Assembly (NCBI RefSeq): GCF_900010725.2
Contig: NZ_LR734883.1
Coordinates: 57,042 to 93,692 of the forward strand
Length of the DNA: 36,651 bases
Direction: 5' to 3'
From: Planktothrix serta PCC 8927
Lineage (GTDB): Bacteria > Cyanobacteriota > Cyanobacteriia > Cyanobacteriales > Microcoleaceae
A model generated the notes under the pieces. That model was not told the origin of the DNA. It made no database searches and was given only the letters and a program-made list of their open reading frames with translations. How positions within the stretch are numbered: the first letter of the stretch is position 1; each line of letters opens with the position of its first letter. Positions 8,641-15,901 of this stretch are shown piece by piece. A program made the position numbers and the translations under genes.

Positions 8641-8706
8641 AAACAGCCAACCCTCAACTCACCCTTCGTTCTATAATTTTGCAGTAACTTTAATCTTGCC
8701 TCTATC

Positions 8707-9225
8707 GTGATCGCCCTTTATCCTGGTAGTTTTGATCCGGTTACGCTAGGACATTTAGATGTTATCGAACGAGGTTGTAAACTGTTTGAACGGGTGATTG
8801 TGGCGGTATTGGGAAATCCGAACAAAAAACCTTTATTTACCGTAGAGGAACGGATTGAACAAATGCGCGATAGTACCCAACATCTGAACAATTTAGAAGT
8901 AGCCAGTTTTGATGGTCTAACGGTAGACTATGCAAAACTACGGAACGCTCAAGTTTTGCTCCGAGGGCTACGAGTTCTTTCAGATTTTGAATTAGAACTG
9001 CAAATGGCCTTGATCAATAAAACCCTATCAACAGAAATTGAGACCGTGTTTTTGGCAACCTCAAAGGAATATAGTTTCCTTTCTAGTAGTGCTGTCAAAG
9101 AGATTGCTCGATTTGGGGGTTCCGTTGATCATCTTGTTCCTAATCACGTTGCTAAAAAAATCTATAAATGTTACGCCAGGAATCAACCCCAAGACTTGAA
9201 CCCGAACAAAATGGACTCCGTGTAG
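8707..9225 (+). CDS. coaD: Phosphopantetheine adenylyltransferase
   Basis: Transfers AMP from ATP to 4'-phosphopantetheine, giving dephospho-CoA, the penultimate step of coenzyme A synthesis. 172 residues, normal for the family. It begins with the nucleotidyltransferase fold [16 protein letters not shown]; the TLGH motif (13-16) binds the ATP phosphates, and the C-terminal loop [13 protein letters not shown] carries the second signature. The start is GTG at 8707; it gives exactly the conserved N-terminus and nothing longer is plausible. The 3' end overlaps the next gene by 58 bases if the latter's upstream ATG is used. Confidence 0.95.
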   Translation: MIALYPGSFDPVTLGHLDVIERGCKLFERVIVAVLGNPNKKPLFTVEERIEQMRDSTQHLNNLEVASFDGLTVDYAKLRNAQVLLRGLRVLSDFELELQMALINKTLSTEIETVFLATSKEYSFLSSSAVKEIARFGGSVDHLVPNHVAKKIYKCYARNQPQDLNPNKMDSV

Positions 9226-9812
9226 AGTCTGAAACTCCGGTGAATAATTCCCCTGGAATTGATATCCAACGGGAACTAAACCGACTAGAGGAAATGATTC
9301 TCGATAGTCCTAGGATTCCCTTAACTCGACGAACTTTAGTCGATGAAGAACAGTTACTCGATCAATTAGATTTAATTCGATTGAATTTACCGAGTGCTTT
9401 TCAAGAGTCAGATATTATCGTCCGCCATAAGGATGAAATTCTTCAAGAAGCGGAAGAATATGCTCAGGAAATTATCGATGCAGCCGAACAAAGAGCGGCT
9501 CGAATATTGAATGAGATGGGTTTAATTCAACAGGCAAAAGCTGAAGCGGATCAATTGCGTCAACAAGTGCAACACGAATGTGAGACACTTCAACAACAAA
9601 CTTTGTCTGAAATTGAACAAATTCGTTATCGTCTTCAACAAGAATTAGAAGAAATGCGATCGCGGACTATGGCTGAATGTGAAGAAATTCAAAATGGTGC
9701 AGATGACTATGCGGATCACGTTCTAGGCAGTATCGAACAACAGTTAAATGAAATGATGCGAGTGATTCGTAATGGTCGTCAACAAATACAGGGAAATAAC
9801 CCGACACGATAA
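9168..9812 (+). CDS. Coiled-coil protein, DivIVA/F-type ATPase b-subunit-like, function unknown
   Basis: 214 residues, highly charged and mostly helical, with no signal peptide or membrane span. A short N-terminal block (about 30-75, with [19 protein letters not shown] and [13 protein letters not shown]) looks globular and is the part I would expect to be conserved. Residues 85-205 are a continuous coiled coil rich in Glu, Gln and Ala, resembling DivIVA-like scaffolds or stator b-subunits. ATG 9168 lies inside coaD; a GTG at 9240 (residue 25), after the coaD stop, is an alternative start that keeps the conserved block. The close coupling to coaD is frequent in cyanobacteria as far as I know. 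No enzymatic motif is visible, so a structural or cell-division-related role is only a guess. Confidence 0.75.
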   Translation: MLRQESTPRLEPEQNGLRVESETPVNNSPGIDIQRELNRLEEMILDSPRIPLTRRTLVDEEQLLDQLDLIRLNLPSAFQESDIIVRHKDEILQEAEEYAQEIIDAAEQRAARILNEMGLIQQAKAEADQLRQQVQHECETLQQQTLSEIEQIRYRLQQELEEMRSRTMAECEEIQNGADDYADHVLGSIEQQLNEMMRVIRNGRQQIQGNNPTR

Positions 9813-10000
9813 CTCGATTTATAGGGGGTTTCTACTCGTTCTGATACTAGAAATCAGGAGATAGCCTAGGCGTTATTTATATCGTCTTTTCAGCCGTCTC
9901 CGATTTTTATAGACAGATTTTTTGGGGATTAAAAATTGTATTCAGTGATTTATCCCTCTTCTGTCAGTCTCCGAAATCAACAAGTCATAAAAAGTAGAAG

Positions 10001-11173
10001 TTAAGTAGTCAATAATTGTTGATAAAAACTTAGCAATTCTTGAGCTAGTGCGGTATTGGTGTAGTGAGTCATTGCCCGTTGATAGCCTCGTTTTCCTAAC
10101 TGTTTGGCTAATTCTGGCTGTGTGATTAACTGGCTGAGAACATTTCCCAAAGCTTGCTCATTACCTTCAGGAAATATTAATCCCGTATCTGCAATAACGT
10201 GGGGAATTTCGCCAGAGTCAGAACCAATTACGGGAACTTGACAAGCCATTGCTTCAATTAAAACATGACCAAATTGTTCTTTCCAACCTGTGGCTGTTAG
10301 GGTTTTAAATTTATAGGTGGTTTCTGAAGGTAAAACCAGGGTATTCATTAGATTAATATAGCGTTGTACCTGATCGTGAGGTACACTTTCTATTAAAATT
10401 AATCGGTCTTTAAACCCAAATTTTTCGGCTATTTCTAGGAGTTGCGATCGCAATTCTCCTCGACCGAGTAACACCCATTTCCAAGCATAATCTTTTAACC
10501 CTGCTAAAGCTTTGGCTAAGGTAATTAATCCTTTTTCTTCAACAAAACGCCCCACAAACCCCACAACAAATTCATCGGATTTAATCCCTAACTCGGCTTT
10601 TAATTCGGGTTCAGGTTGAGGTTTAAATAGCTGTTCATCAATGCCTAATTGGGGCATCACTTCAATGGGTCGGGTGTATCCTTTTTGGCGTAAGATATCT
10701 TTTCCATCTTGATTACCAACAACAATTCCATCGGTATATTTCAGGTTATAGGCTTCTAGGAGAGAAAGGGGAAATTTTAACTCATAAGGCAAATTCCACC
10801 AAGTAAAAAAGACGTTTTTGGCTTTTAAACTCAAAAGATGATTTAAGGTGATAAATTCGCTATAGGTTAAAGCTTTTGAACCTTGTTCAACTTGAATAAT
10901 ATCAGGTTTAAAAGCTTTCAATAGAGACACTAAATCGAGTCCAAAGGTAAGTAAGCTTTGATTATTTTGACTAAAGTTAGAAATCGGAACAACCTTAAAA
11001 TTTCCTTCATCTAAATATTGACATTCAATGATTTTATTCTGAACTCCTCCCGGTCGCCAACGTTTAGGAACAACAATGGTAACTTCTATATTAGGTTGTA
11101 AACGGGCTAAGGCTCTAAATTTTTCTCGATTTAAGTCAACAATATAGGTATGGCTGGCTATTAAAACTTTCAT
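10001..11173 (-). CDS. GT4-family glycosyltransferase
   Basis: Retaining glycosyltransferase of the GT-B fold, 390 residues from ATG 11173, which is preceded by GGAGG at a good distance. The C-terminal nucleotide-sugar domain has VGFVGRFVEEKGLITLAKA (about 205-225), ILIESVPHDQVQRYI and the family signature EAMACQVPVIGSDSGEIP, whose first Glu contacts the donor. There are no membrane spans. It is last in a minus-strand cluster with a GT2 enzyme, an acyltransferase and an HpsL-like membrane protein, 105 bases after the GT2 gene, so it most likely adds a sugar to an exported polysaccharide. Donor and acceptor cannot be read from the sequence; an HpsO/HpsP-type role is a possibility. Confidence 0.85.
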   Translation of the reverse strand: MKVLIASHTYIVDLNREKFRALARLQPNIEVTIVVPKRWRPGGVQNKIIECQYLDEGNFKVVPISNFSQNNQSLLTFGLDLVSLLKAFKPDIIQVEQGSKALTYSEFITLNHLLSLKAKNVFFTWWNLPYELKFPLSLLEAYNLKYTDGIVVGNQDGKDILRQKGYTRPIEVMPQLGIDEQLFKPQPEPELKAELGIKSDEFVVGFVGRFVEEKGLITLAKALAGLKDYAWKWVLLGRGELRSQLLEIAEKFGFKDRLILIESVPHDQVQRYINLMNTLVLPSETTYKFKTLTATGWKEQFGHVLIEAMACQVPVIGSDSGEIPHVIADTGLIFPEGNEQALGNVLSQLITQPELAKQLGKRGYQRAMTHYTNTALAQELLSFYQQLLTT

Positions 11174-11278
11174 CAATCTCCTCCCGATTAACTGTTCTCA
11201 TTGTAGGGTGCATAAGCACTCATCAAACACACGATTAAATCGTTAAGGTGCGCTGAAGCGCAACAACGGCGTTTGACA

Positions 11279-12268
11279 CTAGGAATGGTCTTTTTGAGTG
11301 TAAATTTGTCCTTGATCCCAGAGGGATGTAATCCAGGTTCCTAAAGCTTTTAATAAGCCTAATTTATAGAAACAAAAACGAGTAATAATTTTGAGAGGGG
11401 AGCCACTTTTATTACAGGGGGGATGTCCTAAAACATGACAGTCAAACAATTTAGCAAAGAAGCGAAAACATTGACCCGGAGTTAGATTTTTTAATCCCAT
11501 AAAAAAGTGATTATGATAAAAAGTAATCTGATATTGTACAGAACGGGTACTCATATCATGGCAGCCTCCGGCTTCTTCTCCTAAATGAATTAAATAGGCT
11601 TCGGGATCGTACCAAATTACATAACCTGTTGGTCTGATTCTTAAACAAAAATCCGATTCTTCTCGCACGGCACTGCCTTTAAATCGTTCATCAAAGGTTA
11701 AACCAAATTGATCAAAAATTTCTCGCCGAAAAGACATATTACATCCCCTTACAGAAATCACTTGTTGGGGTTTAATGGTATGAACTAAATCCAGATGATA
11801 CCAAGCAATACCGGGATCTTGAGCTTCAGGAGGTAAATTTTCAATGGTTAATTTTCCGCCTGAATCACTTAATTTCATTCGATCAAAAACTCGTCCAGCA
11901 ACAGCCCCAATCTTTTCGGGTGCAGAGGTTTCTCCTGGGATATAATTACGAGCATGGGCGAGTAAAAATCCTTCAGGAAGTTGAACATCATCATCAATAA
12001 ATAAGAGAATATCTCCTTGAGAACGCCGTACTGCATAATTTCTAGCACCGGGTAAACTTGCCCAATCTAAACGATACCATTGAATTTTTCCGGCTTGGGT
12101 TAATTGTTCTAAATAGGTTTGGGTTTCGGGTTCATGGGTTGGGGTTTGATCTACCACTAAAACTTCAAAATGTGGATAGGTTTGTTGTAATACTTCAGTT
12201 AAGGTTTCTCTTAATACTTGTTCCCGGTTGTAGGTAGGAATGATGACCGAAATTAACGGTAAATTCAT
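11279..12268 (-). CDS. GT2-family glycosyltransferase
   Basis: Inverting GT-A glycosyltransferase of 329 residues. The N-terminal nucleotide-binding region reads PLISVIIPTYNREQVL, and the metal-binding DXD equivalent is IDDDVQLP (about 92-99). The acceptor half has the ED-type catalytic region REESDFCLRIR and a Cys/His-containing tail (CHVLGHPPC). No membrane segment is evident apart from weakly hydrophobic stretches near the C-terminus. It starts 12 bases after the acyltransferase stop, with GGAG spaced before the ATG, so the genes form one operon. I infer a role in extracellular polysaccharide assembly, perhaps as the GT2 member of an hpsL-P-type cluster; sugar specificity is unknown. Confidence 0.87.
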   Translation of the reverse strand: MNLPLISVIIPTYNREQVLRETLTEVLQQTYPHFEVLVVDQTPTHEPETQTYLEQLTQAGKIQWYRLDWASLPGARNYAVRRSQGDILLFIDDDVQLPEGFLLAHARNYIPGETSAPEKIGAVAGRVFDRMKLSDSGGKLTIENLPPEAQDPGIAWYHLDLVHTIKPQQVISVRGCNMSFRREIFDQFGLTFDERFKGSAVREESDFCLRIRPTGYVIWYDPEAYLIHLGEEAGGCHDMSTRSVQYQITFYHNHFFMGLKNLTPGQCFRFFAKLFDCHVLGHPPCNKSGSPLKIITRFCFYKLGLLKALGTWITSLWDQGQIYTQKDHS

Positions 12269-12280
12269 GAATTTATTCTC

Positions 12281-13414
12281 CTAAAATGAAGGTTTGAATT
12301 GTTTTTGAATTGTTTTCCTGATCCACTGTTCTAAACGAATAAACCCCATTAGATAAATACTGAGTAAGATGCTAATCCCGATGATAGAAATTATAATTTT
12401 TAGATAGGGATTTAAACTTAGAAAGCGATTAAAAACTGGAAGAATAACAAAGAAAAGGGGCTGATGAATCAGATAAATCTGATAGGAATAAATTCCCATT
12501 CCTGATAACAGGCTTAATCCATAGAATAAATTTCCTTTATATCGGTTTAACCCTTGAAACAACCTATAACACCCTAAAAACATTAGGGGAGTAAACAGAA
12601 TATCAAATCCTAGCATATAAACAATATCAACCTTCGTCAATGCCAGATAAAGATAAAAAATTAATCCGATTCCAAAAGCAAGAACTGAACGGGTAAAATC
12701 TTGAAGCCTAAAACGGTTTTGATTTTGGTAGTAAATAATTCCCCAATATAATCCTACACAATATTGAAAGAAGTAACTTAGGAAAATATTATTTCCCAAG
12801 AAGAACCCAAACCATTTAGATTGAATTACTAAGAGATAAAATCCAAAAATCTTAGCAATAACGCCAACAATAATTCCTAGAATCAAAATTGATTTAGGTT
12901 TACTTTTACAACCCAAAAAAATTAAAGGGGTCAGCAAATATAATTCTAAAATAACGGTGAAAAACCAAAATCCGGGGTTGATAGATTGCCATTGATAACC
13001 TGCTAACCCTAGACAACTGAGGATAAATCCCAGGGGAGATTTAATCGGGTATTCATGTCCAAAAATAAAGTAGAGAAATAAACTACAAACAACAGCTATA
13101 AAGTAAGTCGGATAAATTCTATCTAATCGTTTTAAAAGCCAAGATTTCCAGTTTGTCGTAATTTCCGGTAAATGATACTTTTGGGCAGCCGCCGCGAGAA
13201 TGTAGCTGGTATTAAATCCAGCCATGACAAAAAAGATATCAACGGCGGCATAGCCAATTTTTGCTCCATTTCGGTCTAATAGAGAAACAAGATGCAGTTT
13301 GTCGGGATAATTTTGAAAAAAGTGAAAGAAAAGAATACCTAAAATGGCTAAACCTTTGGTTTGATCAATCCAGTCTAAACGCTGTTTTTGAGGGGGATTT
13401 ACTGTACTAGACAT
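12281..13414 (-). CDS. Membrane acyltransferase, OafA/ExoZ (acyltransferase 3) family
   Basis: Integral membrane protein of 377 residues with about ten hydrophobic helices. The N-terminus RLDWIDQTKGLAILGILFFH is the family signature: Arg/Asp at the start of helix 1 and the catalytic-type His at its end. Further hallmarks are the FFVMAGF segment and WFFTVILELYLLTPLIF. Such enzymes acetylate or otherwise acylate sugars of surface polysaccharides, often on the lipid-linked precursor. It sits 16 bases after the HpsL-like gene and 12 before the GT2 gene, so it probably decorates the polymer made by this operon. The acyl group is unknown. Confidence 0.85.
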   Translation of the reverse strand: MSSTVNPPQKQRLDWIDQTKGLAILGILFFHFFQNYPDKLHLVSLLDRNGAKIGYAAVDIFFVMAGFNTSYILAAAAQKYHLPEITTNWKSWLLKRLDRIYPTYFIAVVCSLFLYFIFGHEYPIKSPLGFILSCLGLAGYQWQSINPGFWFFTVILELYLLTPLIFLGCKSKPKSILILGIIVGVIAKIFGFYLLVIQSKWFGFFLGNNIFLSYFFQYCVGLYWGIIYYQNQNRFRLQDFTRSVLAFGIGLIFYLYLALTKVDIVYMLGFDILFTPLMFLGCYRLFQGLNRYKGNLFYGLSLLSGMGIYSYQIYLIHQPLFFVILPVFNRFLSLNPYLKIIISIIGISILLSIYLMGFIRLEQWIRKTIQKQFKPSF

Positions 13415-13430
13415 GAAAAAATATCCTCAT

Positions 13431-15053
13431 TTAGATCTCGGCTTCTAGTTCACCTGCGTCTCTAAGTTTTTTTCGTTCTTCCCGATCAATTTCGGGTAAT
13501 TTAAAGAGTACACCCGCAAAATACCAATAATAAACTGTAACGGGATCAACATCCAGAGGGTAGTAATAAGTATTATAACTAATTACTAACACAAATACCC
13601 AAAAGGAAGCACCAAAACTGCGTAAATTTTTATCTTTGATGGAACGATAGGATTTAAAGCCAACAACCGTCATGGTTGTCACAAGATAGAGAAAGGCAGC
13701 CACCCCTAACGGCCCAATTTCATAGAGCATTTTAGGGTAATAGGTTTCAATTAAAGCTGTTTTCCCAAAGGCGCGAGAAGCGTTTGTTGCCCGTCCTACA
13801 CCTTTACCCAGAATGCCTTTTTGTCCTTCACTGGTTTGTCCAAACTGTTCTGAAATAAAGTCTGTTGGCGGTGAGGCGTTCCAACGACCTACAAAACTAT
13901 CAACTCGTTCTTGCAAAAATTGAGGGTTGGCAATGGCGGCGACTCCTAAGAGAAGACCTAATCCTAAAGCCATGGGAATAAACCGTTTTAAATTAGCAAC
14001 TTGACCTGTTAAAATTAATAGAATAATTGTGACAACAGGCACTAAAGCTAAAGCAATTCTTTGCCCAGAAATTACCGCATTTAAAAATACAATTGCCATT
14101 CCTCCTAAACCGACCATTCGCCAGAGGGGAGAAGGATCACTAAAAGCAGTTGCAAAGGTAAAAAAGGCGTTAGAAATTAAAAACCAAGCCCACTGCCAAG
14201 GTGCTACAAAGGTTCCGGGTAAACGAATCATATTTTGGGAGGGACTAAAGACTAAAGAACCACCCACTAAACATTTGGCTTCAATGGTGGCTTTAAATAA
14301 ATCACCTCCGATTAAATGATCTGTCCCTTTACAGCGACCGGAAACTAGAAATTGATATTGCATAACTCCTAAAACACAACAAATAATGGCTAAAATAACG
14401 GTGAGGCGAGTTAACCATAATAGTTCTTTTTTTCCTTTGATTTGATAATAGGAACAGGTGATTAAAGGGAAATAGCCAAGAAAAGCTTTTAATCCCAGAA
14501 TTCCTACCAAAATCGGCTTATCTCCGGGTTCGGGTTTGAGTTGTTGTAAGCCATTTACTAAGATTAGGGTTAAGCCACAAACTGCCAAGAGAACCATTAG
14601 AGGTTGTTTTAACGATTTGGGGACAATTAGAGGTTTATTTTTGCTTTTCCATTGTTGATATAACGCTACCAATGCCGGAATATAAAACCCATCTTTTGCT
14701 AATTGAAAGATCGGGCTCCCTCCCCCAATCCAATAGGTGACAGTACCATTAAAGGGTAAATAAATTAGAAATCCCCAAAGGGCTGCAATCGGGTAAAGAT
14801 AGGACATTGTTAAGACTAGAATTCCTCCCCCACCTGCGATCGCTAATTTGGGTTCTGCTACAAAAAATAACACAACCCCCACAATCACAGAAACCGCAAT
14901 AATTCCAGAGGAAGCCGAGATAAATTTCTTAATTGCTTTCTCAATTTCTTTCTTCCGTTGTTTAATTTCTTTTTTACTTAAAGTCGGTTGGGATTTCCCT
15001 TTGTTTTTTTTTGATTTTTTAATGTTTTTCTTTTTTTTTACCTGGGTAGCCAT
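13431..15053 (-). CDS. hpsL: HpsL-like polytopic membrane protein (O-antigen ligase/polymerase type)
   Basis: 540 residues. A strikingly Lys-rich cytoplasmic N-terminus (1-45) precedes about eleven hydrophobic helices. A large extramembrane loop in the second half (about 385-440, between IANPQFLQERVDSFVGRW and YEIGPLG) resembles the long periplasmic loop of Wzy polymerases and WaaL ligases. The segment LIYLPFNGTVTYWIGGGSPIFQLAKDG-like region is what I associate with HpsL, a protein needed for hormogonium polysaccharide in Nostoc. The gene leads a minus-strand operon with an acyltransferase and two glycosyltransferases, which fits polymerisation or ligation of a secreted polysaccharide, possibly slime for gliding. 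The family name is recalled, not aligned; the membrane-ligase class is more certain. Confidence 0.72.
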   Translation of the reverse strand: MATQVKKKKNIKKSKKNKGKSQPTLSKKEIKQRKKEIEKAIKKFISASSGIIAVSVIVGVVLFFVAEPKLAIAGGGGILVLTMSYLYPIAALWGFLIYLPFNGTVTYWIGGGSPIFQLAKDGFYIPALVALYQQWKSKNKPLIVPKSLKQPLMVLLAVCGLTLILVNGLQQLKPEPGDKPILVGILGLKAFLGYFPLITCSYYQIKGKKELLWLTRLTVILAIICCVLGVMQYQFLVSGRCKGTDHLIGGDLFKATIEAKCLVGGSLVFSPSQNMIRLPGTFVAPWQWAWFLISNAFFTFATAFSDPSPLWRMVGLGGMAIVFLNAVISGQRIALALVPVVTIILLILTGQVANLKRFIPMALGLGLLLGVAAIANPQFLQERVDSFVGRWNASPPTDFISEQFGQTSEGQKGILGKGVGRATNASRAFGKTALIETYYPKMLYEIGPLGVAAFLYLVTTMTVVGFKSYRSIKDKNLRSFGASFWVFVLVISYNTYYYPLDVDPVTVYYWYFAGVLFKLPEIDREERKKLRDAGELEAEI

Positions 15054-15093
15054 ATAAATTTCTTGTGTTAATTATTATTAATTTGAAATTTTA

Positions 15094-15155
15094 GGGACGG
15101 GTTCACCAAGATTTTCGTTATGATCATTAACCTGAATAAACCCGCCCCCTTTTTA
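15094..15155. terminator. Imperfect hairpin between clpS and hpsL
   Basis: GGGACGGGTTCA (15094-15105) pairs imperfectly with TGAATAAACCCGCCCC (15133-15148), followed on the plus strand by CTTTTT. On the minus strand, the direction of clpS, the run after the stem is only TAAAATTT. A clpS terminator is plausible but the loop is long (27 bases). Confidence 0.3.
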
Positions 15156-15170
15156 TCTCAAATCCACAAT

Positions 15171-15509
15171 TTAAGCCTTTTCTAAAGGTGCCATTGTTAA
15201 CCCTTCTCGACTTAATTGTTGATGATAGAGTTCAGCTTGTTCTTGGGGGCCAACCCAAACGGTCGCTTGTCCTTCATAATGGACTTGATTGGTTAATTCC
15301 CAAGCCAGATCACTGCTCATTCCGGGAATATATTTCATCAAACAATTAGCAACGTGCTGAAAGGTATTAAAATCATCATCTAACACAATTACTTTATAAT
15401 TGGGATAAGGTTGATTAACGGTTTGGCTAGAGCGAGTCGGTGCAAGAGTGGGTGAACTTGTCATCCCTTGAATTGAGGCTAAAATTCCTACATTAGTTTC
15501 AATAACCAT
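15171..15509 (-). CDS. clpS: ATP-dependent Clp protease adaptor ClpS
   Basis: Small adaptor that hands N-degron substrates to the ClpC(A)/ClpP protease. 112 residues from ATG 15509. The core YKVIVLDDDFNTFQHVANCLMKYI (about 34-57) is the ClpS fold with the acidic residues and Asn that hold the substrate's N-terminal amino group; it is followed by a helix region and the C-terminal LYHQQLSREGLTMAPLEKA. The N-terminal 30 residues are low-complexity, as is usual for the flexible ClpS arm. A longer GTG start (15521) and a shorter ATG (15464) also exist; the shorter would still keep the whole core. It is transcribed alone. Confidence 0.92.
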   Translation of the reverse strand: MVIETNVGILASIQGMTSSPTLAPTRSSQTVNQPYPNYKVIVLDDDFNTFQHVANCLMKYIPGMSSDLAWELTNQVHYEGQATVWVGPQEQAELYHQQLSREGLTMAPLEKA

Positions 15510-15521
15510 AACTTTAAGCAC

Positions 15522-15901
15522 AATACAAATTAAACAGTTTCTTATAAGCTTAACCGAAACTCAAACAATTTCGATTTTTGGCAGTGATTATCACTATTAT
15601 ACCCTACTGCTATTAAATTCTGTAGGGGTTTGGTCTCCAAACCCTCTTTATGTCTAGGTTTGGAGGGACATCACCCCTACAATAAAACATTACAACCTAT
15701 TTAGGACTGCTATATAGTTTTCAATACCCCCTTGATGATCCCTCTTTCTTCGTGTCTTAGTGCCTTTGTGGTTGCTTTTTTATAGCCCTAGGTGACAAAT
15801 AACAATATCCGAGGACAGTATTTTTGAAAAACCCGGTTTCCAATAGCGATCGCATTTTTAGTTATTCATATTTCTGATAAAATTTTAAATATAATCAACC
15901 C
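15522..15901. repeat. Repeat-filled intergenic region between clpS and the kinase gene
   Basis: No gene was found. 15620-15717 is a copy of the element seen at 21791-21924: CTGTAGGGG, an inverted pair around TCCAAACC/GGTTTGGA, then CACCCCTAC, ATTACAACC and GGACTGCTATATAG. Its left terminus does not match. 15748-15773 is one copy of the 26-bp CTTCGTGTCTT...TTTGTGGTT repeat, and AAACCCGGTTT follows near 15830. The same order (CTGCTAT, CCTTGAT, CTTCGTGTCTT, ACCCGGTTT) recurs at 35431-35546. Confidence 0.65.

Noticed and set aside
14029-14319. Plus-strand frame opposite hpsL
   Set aside because: Shadow of a long well-supported membrane protein gene; composition is not protein-like.
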